Below are positions 1 through 8,833 of a DNA stretch of 64,000 nucleotides, in pieces. Positions within the stretch are counted from its first letter, which is position 1, and every line of letters starts with the position of its first letter. The notes beneath the pieces are model-generated. The model did no database searches. It saw nothing but the letters and a program-made list of their open reading frames with translations, and was not told the origin of the DNA. The stretch covers positions 1 through 64,000 of the forward strand of contig DASYTI010000033.1 of the NCBI GenBank assembly GCA_036002485.1. Direction: 5' to 3'. The stretch comes from Candidatus Methylomirabilota bacterium. GTDB taxonomy: Bacteria; Methylomirabilota; Methylomirabilia; Rokubacteriales; CSP1-6. The position numbers and the translations under genes were made by a program.

Positions 1-1079
1 GGGGCCTTGCGCGGCTTCTTGTCATCCGCCGTCGGCGGCCTGGGCGCCGAGCCCCACGCGGCGGCCACGGGCTGCACCGCCTGCACGCCCTTCTCGTTCA
101 CCGCGCGATGGCACTCCACGCACCAGCCCATGGTCAGCTTCGTCGGCGGTATCGGCATCCCGGAGAGGTTGGCCAGATCATTGACCATGTTCTGCCCCGT
201 CTTGGCATGCACCTGCTCCATGGCCTCGATGCGCCCATGGCAGGTCTGGCACTGGAGCCCCGCCGCGATGTGATTCTTGTGCGGGAACTGCGCGTGCTCG
301 GGAATCTTGAAGATGCGCACCCAGGGGATGGGCTGCTGCTTTTCCCAGTACGCGTGAAGCTTCTGGACCTGCTCGTTGCCCTGGGCGGCCACGATCTTGT
401 GGCACCCCATGCATCGCTCCACCGACGGCAGCCCGGCCGCGCTGCTTCGCCGGGCGCCCGTGTGACAGTACTGGCAGTCCAGCCGGTACGACCCGGCGTG
501 GATGACGTGGCTGAACAGGATGGGCTGGACGGGGCCCTCGCGCTTCTCCGCCACCGGCAGCACCCGCTCCGGCTCGTACGGCGGACTGGCCAGGGTGCGC
601 ATATACGCGATGACCTCGTTGATCTGACGATCTCCCAGCTGCGGCTTGAAGGGCGGCATCAGCGCAGACAACCCGACCACCTGGGGCCCATCGGCAATGA
701 TCTTGTGCAGAAAGTGATCAGGCAGCGGGTTCATCACCAGCCCGAGCGTGAGGTTTTGCGGCTTGATCGGAAGGTTGGCGCCGCCCGGCCCATCGCCCTG
801 GCCCGTGTCGCCATGGCAGGAGGCGCAGTACTGCGCGTAGGTCTGCTTGCCCCGCTCGAGGATGGCCTTGTCCATGTGAGCCGCGGGCCCACCGCCGGCG
901 CGCTCGACCTTCTTTGAAGAGTCAGCGGAGCCCGCTTTGGGGTCGGAGGGCGCGGTGGCGGCCTGAACGCGATTGGCGGTGATCCTGGCGGCCAAGCTCG
1001 GGAACCCGGCCAGCAGCGCGATGAAAGCGACCGCAATGACGAGGCCGGCCGCGGCGGAAGGCCGCAAGAAACGATCCAT
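1..1079 (-). CDS. Pentaheme cytochrome c, alternative complex III ActA-like (3' end off window)
   Basis: The frame opens with ATG at 1079 behind an AGGAGGAG ribosome site and is still open at the window edge (359 residues seen). Residues about 8-30 form one hydrophobic anchor or signal segment. Five haem-binding CXXCH motifs follow: CASCH (85-89) in a class I cytochrome c domain with a downstream MPPF likely holding the Met ligand, then CQYCH (202-206), CMGCH (223-227), CQTCH (277-281) and CVECH (320-324). The last four, with DCQYCH, IPWVRI and MGWCVECHR around them, resemble the ActA/QrcA multihaem subunit of quinol-oxidising membrane complexes. Expected role: moving electrons from quinol to periplasmic acceptors. 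The fused N-terminal monohaem domain is notable. Partner genes would lie left of the window, so membership in a complex is inference. Confidence 0.8.
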   Translation of the reverse strand, partial: MDRFLRPSAAAGLVIAVAFIALLAGFPSLAARITANRVQAATAPSDPKAGSADSSKKVERAGGGPAAHMDKAILERGKQTYAQYCASCHGDTGQGDGPGGANLPIKPQNLTLGLVMNPLPDHFLHKIIADGPQVVGLSALMPPFKPQLGDRQINEVIAYMRTLASPPYEPERVLPVAEKREGPVQPILFSHVIHAGSYRLDCQYCHTGARRSSAAGLPSVERCMGCHKIVAAQGNEQVQKLHAYWEKQQPIPWVRIFKIPEHAQFPHKNHIAAGLQCQTCHGRIEAMEQVHAKTGQNMVNDLANLSGMPIPPTKLTMGWCVECHRAVNEKGVQAVQPVAAAWGSAPRPPTADDKKPRKA

Positions 1080-1122
1080 TCGAGTTTCTCTCCTCCTTTA
1101 AACCCGGTACACGATACAGAAA

Positions 1123-1835
<713 letters not shown>

Positions 1836-1839
<4 letters not shown>

Positions 1840-2483
1840 GGCTCGCGCCGGCAGATGTAGAGGACATGGGGATACGGCAGGATGTCCACCATGAGATGGC
1901 GGCGAACGCCGAAGCCGATATCGCTCAGCAGCGCGGTGAGCTCGCCCGCCTCCCAGTAGTGGACGGGGGTAGCCGGGTCCATGATCTTGTCCAGGATCAG
2001 GGTGAACCACCGCTTGTAGGCGGGCGTGCGATCCACGTCTTTGATCACGAGCATCCCCTCGGGCGGGAGGACCTTGGCCACTTGCTCGAGGAGAGGCCGG
2101 ACGGCCTCCACCGGGATATGGTGCACGATGTCGAGCATGTAGACGGCGTCGAACCCCTCCCCGCCACGAAAATCCATGACGTCGCCCACGTCGTAGCGGA
2201 CATTGGCGAGGCCGAGCCGCCGCGCCGCCGCCTGCGCCATGGCGATTCGGCGCGGATTGCGGTCGAGCCCCTGAAGCCTGACCTCCGGCAGCACGCTGGC
2301 GTAGTAGAGCGAGAAGAGGCCGAATCCACAGCCGAGATCGAGCACGCGCCCACGCACGGGCAGATACTGGCCGATCTCGTCCAGAAAGCGCTGGCGGAGG
2401 ATCCAGAAGCGCCCCCAGCAGTAGCCGCGGACGATCCAATCGTCGTAAGCGCGGATGACTCTAAGAACGGACTCGCTGCGCAT
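1836..2483 (-). CDS. SAM-dependent class I methyltransferase
   Basis: About 215 residues from the ATG at 2483 (MRSESVLRVIRAYDDW). A Rossmann methyltransferase core is visible: motif I VLDLGCGFGLFSL, the acidic GLDRNP loop after strand 2, DVMDF at the third strand and a YMLDIVHHIP motif IV region, followed by VLPPEGMLVIKDVD. It resembles methyltransferases that act on small or lipid-like substrates, but nothing fixes the acceptor. The start overlaps the end of the glycosyltransferase gene by 23 bases and the stop overlaps livF by four, so all three are probably co-translated. Upstream in-frame starts exist inside the glycosyltransferase gene and look less likely. Its place inside a transporter operon is unusual. 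Confidence 0.8.
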
Positions 2484-3945
2484 AGATCCGATAGCCGTCG
2501 CCCTCCACGGCCAGGCGGTAGTCGCCCTGAAGAACGCGCGCGGCGGCCGGCCAGGCGTCCAGCCGAGCATAGCCGGCGCGGCGCCACGTGTCGCGGAAGA
2601 TCACCACGGCCGCGGGCCGCCCCTCCTCGAGACCGTGCGCGAACTCGGCGCGAAGGGCCTGGATGCGCGGGTCTCCCTCGTCGTGAAAGAAATGGAAGTC
2701 GTAGAGGAAGCGCGTGGGCTGGCGAAGGTGCAGGCGCAGGAGCGCGTGAATTCCGCCCTCCGTCACATCCATTACCTGCACGGTTTCCCCCGGGACCACG
2801 AGCGGCTCGAGATCGCGCACCAGGGCCGAGACGCGCCGCTCCTTGGCGGCGATCCAGGGCGCATCGGCCGCGTCCACGCCCTTGACGCCCAGAAGAGCCA
2901 CGACGATCACGAGGAGGCCCAGGCTCGCCGCGCGCGACAGGCGCGGCGCGACGTCCCACCGACGCGGCGTCGCCGGAGAAGCGGGGGCCAGCGCCACGGA
3001 GCCAAGAGCGCAGAGAAAGACGGCCAGCGGATAGAGGTGATACTCCCACCCCTTGCCCTGGCTCGCGAAGTGCCAGCCGCCATACACCGCCCCCAGGACG
3101 GCGAGGGCGCGCCTGATCCCGTACGGCGCCGCGATGCGATACGCTGCGCCCACGAGGGTGAGGGCCACGAGGCAGGTCCAGATCTGCCAGCCATAGGCAT
3201 GCCCGCGCATCGTTTGCCAGATCGACTCTCCTCCTACGCGGCTGTAGAGCGGCAGAACATACTCCGTCGCGATGGCGGCGAAGGGCCCGAGCCCGCCGCG
3301 AATCGCGAGCCAGCCGAGGACCAGGGCGGGCGCCGCGAGCCCGGTGCCCATCCACACCGCCACCGCGGCGAATGTCGAGCGGCCCCCTCGACGCGAGCCC
3401 AGGAGCACGATGGGCGCGCAGGCGAGCCAGAAGCCCGCCACATGGGGCTTGATCGTCATACCGGCGCCCGCGGCGAGGCCGCCCCACACCAGCGGCGCGA
3501 GCGCTCCGCCCGTCTCCCAGCCGCGCGCCACGCCCCAGGCCGCGAGGACAAGGCAAAGGGCGAGCAGAAAATCGCGCTGGCCCACCCGCCACGCGCCCCC
3601 GGCGAGATGATAGAGAATGAAGAGCAGCGCGGCGCCCAGCCCGCTCCAGTCGTCGCCCATTCGCCGGCAGTATCCCCACAGCGCCACCGCCGTAGCGGCG
3701 AGCCAGCTGAGATCGAAGAGCCTCCAGGCCAGGCTCCCTTCGCCCAGCGTCTTGATCACGGCCAGATGGATCAGGTAGATGCCGGGCAGATTCATGTCGA
3801 AGACGTCGCGGTACGGCACGAGGCCCTGGGTGGTGAGCCAGGCGACATAGTGCATGAGGGGGGCGTCGTGGATGAGCGGCCAGCCCCGCGAGAGCCAGCC
3901 GAGATAGAGGGCAAGCCCGGCGCTAGCGGCCAAAATAGGCTTCAA
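2461..3945 (-). CDS. GT-C fold membrane glycosyltransferase (ArnT/PMT-like)
   Basis: About 494 residues with a dozen or so hydrophobic helices. The first luminal loop carries HDAPLMHYVAWL and then PYRDVFDMNLPGIYL, the acidic-residue arrangement of polyprenyl-phosphate-sugar dependent GT-C enzymes (families 39 and 83). A soluble C-terminal part with VTEGGIHALLRLHL and a FHDEGD segment follows. The start is TTG at 3945, overlapping the end of livG by 23 bases; the next in-frame Met is about 30 residues in and would remove the first helix. Expected role: moving a sugar from a lipid carrier to a protein, lipid or polysaccharide on the outer face of the inner membrane. Donor and acceptor are unknown. 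It sits between livG and the methyltransferase gene. Confidence 0.75.
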   Translation of the reverse strand: MKPILAASAGLALYLGWLSRGWPLIHDAPLMHYVAWLTTQGLVPYRDVFDMNLPGIYLIHLAVIKTLGEGSLAWRLFDLSWLAATAVALWGYCRRMGDDWSGLGAALLFILYHLAGGAWRVGQRDFLLALCLVLAAWGVARGWETGGALAPLVWGGLAAGAGMTIKPHVAGFWLACAPIVLLGSRRGGRSTFAAVAVWMGTGLAAPALVLGWLAIRGGLGPFAAIATEYVLPLYSRVGGESIWQTMRGHAYGWQIWTCLVALTLVGAAYRIAAPYGIRRALAVLGAVYGGWHFASQGKGWEYHLYPLAVFLCALGSVALAPASPATPRRWDVAPRLSRAASLGLLVIVVALLGVKGVDAADAPWIAAKERRVSALVRDLEPLVVPGETVQVMDVTEGGIHALLRLHLRQPTRFLYDFHFFHDEGDPRIQALRAEFAHGLEEGRPAAVVIFRDTWRRAGYARLDAWPAAARVLQGDYRLAVEGDGYRIYAQRVRS

Positions 3946-4627
3946 TCACTCGCTCGTCGGTCTGGATGACGCCGGGCGGGCCCTCGGCCAGCTTCTCGCC
4001 GTGGTCGAGGACGAAGACCGTCTCGCAGAGTCCCATGACGACCTTCATGTCGTGCTCCACGAGGAGCACGGTCTTGCCCCGGTCGCGCAGCTGCCGCACG
4101 GCGTCCAGGAGCTCGTTGAGCAGGGTGCGGTTGACCCCCGCCGCCGGCTCGTCGAGCAGGATGAGGTCCGGGTCGGTCATGAGCACCCGGACGAACTCCA
4201 CCAGCTTCTGCTGCCCGTAGGAGAGATTGCCCGCGTATTCCCCGGCGAGCCGCTCGAGCTTGACGAAGCGGAGGAGCTCCTCGGCGCGAGCGCGGGCCGG
4301 GGCATAGTCATTGGTGGTGACGACGAGGAGATTCTCGAGCGCGGTCAGCTCGGGAAAGACCCGGATGATCTGGAAGGTGCGGCCGATGCCCTCGTGAAAG
4401 ACCTGATGCGGCTTGAGGCCGTCGATCCGCCGTCCCTTGAAGCGGATCTCGCCCTCGTCGCGCGGCTCGATGCCGGTGATGCAGTTGAACAGCGTGGTCT
4501 TGCCCGAGCCATTGGGCCCGATGAGGCCGTAGATGCGGCCGGGCTCGAGGCTGAGCGATACGCGATCCACGGCGGTGACGCCGCCGAAGCGTTTGAGGAC
4601 CCGGTCCACCTCGAGGATGGGCGGCAT
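3923..4627 (-). CDS. livG: Branched-chain amino acid-type ABC transporter ATP-binding protein LivG
   Basis: A 234-residue ATPase: Walker A GPNGSGKTTLFN, the LivG-type GIGRTFQIIRVFPEL stretch after it, signature LSYGQQKLVEFVRVLM, Walker B LILLDEPAAGVN and HDMKVVMGL switch region. It ends in the characteristic VIEAYFGR. The start at 4627 (MPPILEVDRVLKRFGG) fits the family; open frame upstream runs into an inverted repeat and gives arginine-rich sequence unlike LivG. It works with LivF on the LivHM permease. Spacing from livM (about 210 bases) is large for this operon and is filled by a long inverted repeat. Confidence 0.93.
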   Translation of the reverse strand: MPPILEVDRVLKRFGGVTAVDRVSLSLEPGRIYGLIGPNGSGKTTLFNCITGIEPRDEGEIRFKGRRIDGLKPHQVFHEGIGRTFQIIRVFPELTALENLLVVTTNDYAPARARAEELLRFVKLERLAGEYAGNLSYGQQKLVEFVRVLMTDPDLILLDEPAAGVNRTLLNELLDAVRQLRDRGKTVLLVEHDMKVVMGLCETVFVLDHGEKLAEGPPGVIQTDERVIEAYFGR

Positions 4628-4650
4628 CAGCGTAGTGCGTGCCGGCAGTG

Positions 4651-4801
4651 CGGCGAATGGAGCAGGGGGCATCCCCCGTGGACCACGCTGACTCGCAACC
4701 CGCTGCGTCGTCTCGTAAGGGGCCACGAGACTCTAGTCTTGCGCTTCGCCAGCGCGCAGAAGATACGGGTCCACGGGGGATGCCCCCTGCCCCACTCGCC
4801 G
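4651..4801. repeat. Long inverted repeat between livM and livG
   Basis: Arms of about 34 bases at 4651-4684 and 4768-4801 are near-perfect reverse complements (both contain CCCCCGTGG or its complement), separated by about 83 bases. Transcript from either strand could fold into one long stem; each arm also contains a smaller self-complementary GGGGGCATCCCCC core. No coding sequence lies between the arms. It could be a small dispersed element or an attenuator between livM and livG; no second copy was found in the window. Confidence 0.7.
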
Positions 4802-4836
4802 CCGCGAGCCGACGAACCGCTGCAAGAAGACATTCG

Positions 4837-5757
4837 TTAGATGGTGCGGGGGAGGTTGTACTTCTGCTGGAGGACGCCGAGGATGCCCCGCGGCATGAGG
4901 AGGACGACGGCGACGATGATGGCGCCGAAGAGGAGCTGGTGGAGGTAGATGAAGCGGGCCCACACCAGCTCCTGGAAGGTGAACAGGAGGATGGCGCCCA
5001 GCACGGGGCCCCAGATGGTCCCCTTGCCGCCAAAGAGGGCCATCACGATCATGGTGATCGTCGTGATGAGGGGGAAGACGCTGGTGGGCTCGATGTAGCC
5101 CTGGTCCCGCGCGGCCAGCCCGCCGACTATCCCGGGCCCCACCGCCGAGAGGAGGAACGCGTAGAGCTTGTAGCGGAAGGTATCGATGCCCATCGCCTCG
5201 GCCGCCACCTCATCCTCCCTGATCGTCATGAGACGCAGGCCGAAGCGGGAGGTGATGATCACGTAGGTGAGCCCGGTGACGGCGAGCGCCACCAGACCCA
5301 TCGCATAGTAGATCGGCACGCTCGCGTGGAGGGTGGGCAGGGAGAGGCCGCTCCCGCCGCCCGTGAGCCCCTCGTAGTAGGACACGATCACGCGTAAAAC
5401 CTCATTGAGTCCCAGCATGGCGATGGCGAAGTACGGCCCCTTGAGTCTGAGGCATGGCCAGCCGATCACCAGCGCCAGCACCATGGCCATGACGCCGCCG
5501 GCCAGGGCGGCCAGGGGCCACGGCCATGCGAGTCGCGTGATCAGGATGCCCGTGCTATACGCGCCCATGCCGAAAAAGGCCACGTGGCCGAACGACACGT
5601 ACCCCGTGAGCCCCGAGATCAGGTTCCAGGATTGAGCCAGCGCTATCCACATGAAGAGCTGGAGCATGGTGCGGACGCCATAGCCCGTGCCCTGCATCGG
5701 GTACAGCGCGAGGGCGAACAGCACGACGGCGAGCCCGACGAAGAACCCGCGCTTCAC
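4837..5757 (-). CDS. livM: Branched-chain amino acid-type ABC permease LivM
   Basis: 306 residues from a GTG at 5757 whose GTGA overlaps the livH stop. Eight to ten hydrophobic helices are visible. Family signatures include NLISGLTGYVSFGHVAFFG in the N-terminal third, GLRLMTIREDEVAAEAMGI (the cytoplasmic coupling loop that docks on the ATPase) and YIEPTSVFPL. The C-terminus MPRGILGVLQQKYN is the usual LivM end. It forms a heterodimer with LivH in the inner membrane. The open frame continues upstream in the same phase through livH, which is why the overlap start rather than a longer frame is chosen. Confidence 0.93.
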   Translation of the reverse strand: MKRGFFVGLAVVLFALALYPMQGTGYGVRTMLQLFMWIALAQSWNLISGLTGYVSFGHVAFFGMGAYSTGILITRLAWPWPLAALAGGVMAMVLALVIGWPCLRLKGPYFAIAMLGLNEVLRVIVSYYEGLTGGGSGLSLPTLHASVPIYYAMGLVALAVTGLTYVIITSRFGLRLMTIREDEVAAEAMGIDTFRYKLYAFLLSAVGPGIVGGLAARDQGYIEPTSVFPLITTITMIVMALFGGKGTIWGPVLGAILLFTFQELVWARFIYLHQLLFGAIIVAVVLLMPRGILGVLQQKYNLPRTI

Positions 5758-6632
5758 GAGGAGCGCCCCCCGAGCAGGCCCGTGGGCCTCACCAGCAGCA
5801 CCAGGACGAGCAGGATATAGGCGACCGCCTCGTTGACCTGGGTGGTGAGGAACAGCGAAGAGAGCTGCTCGATGAGGCCGAGAAGCAGGCCGCCCAGCAG
5901 CGCGCCCGGGTAGTTGCCGGCTCCGCCCAGCACGATCACCAGAAACGACTTGAAGGTGTAGACCTGTCCCATCTCGGGCTGAATGGCCACCATCACGGCG
6001 ATCAAGGTGCCGCCCGCAGCCGCGAGGGCAGCCGCGACGCCAAAGGCCAGCATGTGAATCCCCTGCACGTTGATCCCGCAGACCTGGGCGCCCTCCCGGC
6101 TCTGGGACACCGCGCGGACGGCCTTGCCGAGACGGGTCTTTTGCAAGAAATAGAAGGCGCCCGCGGTGATTACGAGGGCAAAGGCACAGGCGATCACGCG
6201 AGACTTGGAGAATGCGAAGGGCCCCAGGACGAAGGATCCCGTGAGGTACTCCACGGACCTCAGATCGGAGGTGAAGGCGAGCTGGGTCAGGTTGACGATG
6301 GCGATGGAGACGCCGAAGGTGAGGAGCAGGGAAGACAGCTCCGGGGCGTCCACCACCCGTCGCACGAGGAGGCGCTGGAGGACGACGCCCACCACGAACA
6401 GCGCCGGCATGGACACGAGCAGCGAGAGATACGGGTTGAGCCCGACCCAGTGGAAGAGCCAGAACGTGGTGTAGGCGCCCAGCATGAGGAGCGGTCCATG
6501 GGCCACATTGAGCACCCGCATGACGCCGAAGATGAGCCCCAGGCCCAGGGCCACCATCGCATAGAGCGAGCCGGCCAGGAGGCCCGAGATGACCACCTGG
6601 CCGATCATGGTGGGGGTGATGACGACAGTCAT
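5754..6632 (-). CDS. livH: Branched-chain amino acid-type ABC permease LivH
   Basis: 292 residues with about eight membrane helices. Signatures: SGLLAGSLYAMVALGLGLIFG at the N-terminus, VLNVAHGPLLMLGAY, and RAVSQSREGAQVCGINV, which is the coupling loop. Ends LLVRPTGLLGGRSS as in the family. It is preceded by a perfect hairpin after livK and overlaps livM by four bases. Partner of LivM, LivG and LivF. Confidence 0.93.
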   Translation of the reverse strand: MTVVITPTMIGQVVISGLLAGSLYAMVALGLGLIFGVMRVLNVAHGPLLMLGAYTTFWLFHWVGLNPYLSLLVSMPALFVVGVVLQRLLVRRVVDAPELSSLLLTFGVSIAIVNLTQLAFTSDLRSVEYLTGSFVLGPFAFSKSRVIACAFALVITAGAFYFLQKTRLGKAVRAVSQSREGAQVCGINVQGIHMLAFGVAAALAAAGGTLIAVMVAIQPEMGQVYTFKSFLVIVLGGAGNYPGALLGGLLLGLIEQLSSLFLTTQVNEAVAYILLVLVLLVRPTGLLGGRSS

Positions 6633-6666
6633 GGAGCCTCGCGCGTCGAGAAGGCCCTAACGAGCC

Positions 6667-6694
6667 GGCGCCCGCCGGAGCTCCGGCGGGCGCC
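6667..6694 (-). terminator. Perfect palindromic hairpin between livK and livH
   Basis: A 28-base perfect palindrome (14-base arms, GGCGCCCGCCGGAG and its complement) starts about 30 bases after the livK stop. There is no T-run, so it is more likely an RNA 3'-end stabiliser or partial attenuator that keeps binding-protein mRNA in excess of permease mRNA than a full terminator. A similar hairpin occupies the same place in the second Liv operon (13544-13579). Confidence 0.7.
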
Positions 6695-6724
6695 CTGCCT
6701 GTGGTGAGCCAAACGATCCTGTGG

Positions 6725-7906
6725 TCAGCGTTGATTCCACGCGGGAGTGGGGAAGCGCGCCTTGCCGCCGGCCAGGTCATCCGGCCATACCGTCGCTTTC
6801 TTGCCGTCCTGCCACTGGAACATGACCATCTTGTGGGCGACCTGGAAGCCGTCCGGGTCCACCTTGTAGTCGCCGAAGAACGTCCGCGTCTCCAGCTTGA
6901 GCAGCTGCTCGCGCACCTTGTCGGAGTCCAGGGTGCCCGCGCGCTTGACGCCTTCCGCGTAGATGATGCAGCCGGCATACCCGGCCGCCGAATGATAGAC
7001 GGGCTCGCGCCCGAACTTTTTCTGGTAGGAGTCGACGAACTCCTTCTGGCCCGGATACGGCAGGGTGGCCTCCCACTGCGTCGAGCCATAGACGTATTCC
7101 GCGTTCTGCTTGAGCAGCTCGTAGAACTTGGGAAGGTCGCCGCCCACCGTCACCCCGTACATCTTCGCGTTGACGTTGAGCTCCCTCATCTGGCGGGTGA
7201 TGGCCACGGCGTCATCGAAGTAGGTGGAGGCCGCGATCACGTCGGGGTTCGCCGCCTTGACCTTGGTCAGGAGCGCCGAGAAGTCGGTGTTGCCCTTCGG
7301 GTACGCCTCCTGGAAGACCACCTGCATCCCCTTCTTCTTGGCGATCTCGGCCACGCCCGTCGCGGACGCCTTGGTGAAGAGCGTGTCCTCGTTCAGGATG
7401 GCCACGGTCTTGAGCCCGCGCTTGGCGGCAATGTCGATGAGCCCCTCCAGGTACGCCTCCGCGGGCGAGATGACCATGAAGATGTACTTGCGTCCCTTCT
7501 TGAAGATGGACGTGGTGGCGGCCAGGGGCGAGACCATGACCTTCTGGTACTTCTCGCTCACGTTGGCCACCGCCTCCGTGATCGGTGAGGAGTACGGCCC
7601 CATCACCGCTTCCACCTTGTCCTCGGTGATCAGCTTCTCGTAGAGGCGCACGCCGGTGGCCGGCATGGACTGGTCGTCGTAGAAGACGAACTCGACCTTG
7701 CGCCCCAGCAACCCTCCCTTGGCGTTCAAGTGCTCCGCGCACAGCTCGTACCCTTCCTTCTGGTACGTGCCGGGCTGGGCATAGGTGCCCGTCAGCGACA
7801 GCGATGCGCCGATCTTGATCGGGGCCTGCGCGTGCGCTTCGGATGCGGCGAAAAGCGCCAGCGCCACGGCGGCGGCGCCCACGAGTTTCCCCAGCGGTAT
7901 GGTCAT
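6725..7906 (-). CDS. livK: Periplasmic branched-chain amino acid-type binding protein LivK
   Basis: 393 residues. Residues 1-27 are a Sec signal peptide ending AHA before QAPIKIGASLSLTG. The type I periplasmic binding fold is shown by GASLSLTGTYAQPG, VMGPYSSPITEAVANV and the hinge region SPLAATT. The start at 7906 follows GAGGAGGA in the leader; a longer frame to 7972 adds residues unlike a signal peptide. First gene of the operon livK-H-M-G, glycosyltransferase, methyltransferase, livF. Ligand is not predictable: this family binds amino acids, amides, aromatic acids and short fatty acids. Confidence 0.92.
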   Translation of the reverse strand: MTIPLGKLVGAAAVALALFAASEAHAQAPIKIGASLSLTGTYAQPGTYQKEGYELCAEHLNAKGGLLGRKVEFVFYDDQSMPATGVRLYEKLITEDKVEAVMGPYSSPITEAVANVSEKYQKVMVSPLAATTSIFKKGRKYIFMVISPAEAYLEGLIDIAAKRGLKTVAILNEDTLFTKASATGVAEIAKKKGMQVVFQEAYPKGNTDFSALLTKVKAANPDVIAASTYFDDAVAITRQMRELNVNAKMYGVTVGGDLPKFYELLKQNAEYVYGSTQWEATLPYPGQKEFVDSYQKKFGREPVYHSAAGYAGCIIYAEGVKRAGTLDSDKVREQLLKLETRTFFGDYKVDPDGFQVAHKMVMFQWQDGKKATVWPDDLAGGKARFPTPAWNQR

Positions 7907-8005
7907 CAGAGTCCTCCTCGAGTGGTCCGGAAATGGACCGGGGACAGCTCGAAATGCCCTTTCTTCTAGCAAACTTGCCGTGACCTGTCAAGGTTCCGCG
8001 GGCGG

Positions 8006-8833
8006 CTACTTGAGCGACGTGAAGGTGAACGCGCGAATGATGTGACGCTGGGCCACGATGAAGACCGCCAGCACGGGGGCCACCACGAACATGCTGCCCG
8101 CCATGATGACGTGCCAGCGATCGCCGGTGCCCTCCTCGCGCAGCATGGCCACGCCGATGGGCAGCGTGCGCACCGCCTCGCTGGTCGTCATGACGAGCGG
8201 CCAGAAGAAGTCGTTCCAGTGGTAGACCACGCTGAACAGCGAGAAGGCCACGAGCGTGGGCCGCGCGATCGGCGCCAGCACGCGGAAGATGATCGTGAAG
8301 GTGCCGGCGCCGTCGACGCGGGCGGCGTCCACGATGTCGTCCGACACCTGCAGGAAGGCATCGCGGATCAGGAAGGTCCCGAGCGCGGAGACCGCGTAGG
8401 GCACGATGAGCGAAGCATACGTGTTGAGCAGCCCGAGCTTGCTGAACAGCATGTAGAGCGGCACGAAGCGCACCTGTGGCGGCACGATGAGGCAGGCGAT
8501 CACGATCAGGAAGCACGCATCCCGGCCGCTCCAGCGCAGCTTGCTGAAGGCAAAGCCCGCCAGACAGCCGAAGAAGAGCTGGCAAACGACGATACCCACG
8601 GTCTGGATCGCGTTGTTCACGGCGTAGCGCAGGAACGGCCCCGAGGCCCACGCCTTGGCGTAGTTCTCCCAGTGGGGCGGGGCGGGCCAGAGGGCGGGCG
8701 GGAACCGGGTCACGCCGGCCATGTCCTTGAGCGACGTGCTGACCATCCACACGTAGGGAAAGACCTCGATGAGCGCCACCAGCGCGAGCGCGGCGAGCGT
8801 GAGCGCGCGGATCGACACGCGGCGCCCGCTCAC
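8006..8833 (-). CDS. CUT1 sugar/glycerol-phosphate ABC permease, MalG/UgpE-like
   Basis: 275 residues from a GTG at 8833 that overlaps the stop of the upstream permease (GTGA). Six membrane helices are visible. The EAA coupling motif appears as DDIVDAARVDGAGTFTIIFR. N-terminal FPYVWMVSTSLKD is the MalG/UgpE signature. It should pair with the permease encoded just upstream. No ATPase follows; the gene is last in its cluster and the next gene on this strand is livK of another system. Confidence 0.9.
   Translation of the reverse strand: MSGRRVSIRALTLAALALVALIEVFPYVWMVSTSLKDMAGVTRFPPALWPAPPHWENYAKAWASGPFLRYAVNNAIQTVGIVVCQLFFGCLAGFAFSKLRWSGRDACFLIVIACLIVPPQVRFVPLYMLFSKLGLLNTYASLIVPYAVSALGTFLIRDAFLQVSDDIVDAARVDGAGTFTIIFRVLAPIARPTLVAFSLFSVVYHWNDFFWPLVMTTSEAVRTLPIGVAMLREEGTGDRWHVIMAGSMFVVAPVLAVFIVAQRHIIRAFTFTSLK

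Noticed and set aside
2045-3679. Long minus-strand frame across the glycosyltransferase and methyltransferase genes
   Set aside because: Arginine- and proline-rich translation with no motifs; the overlapping frames encode clear GT-C and methyltransferase proteins.
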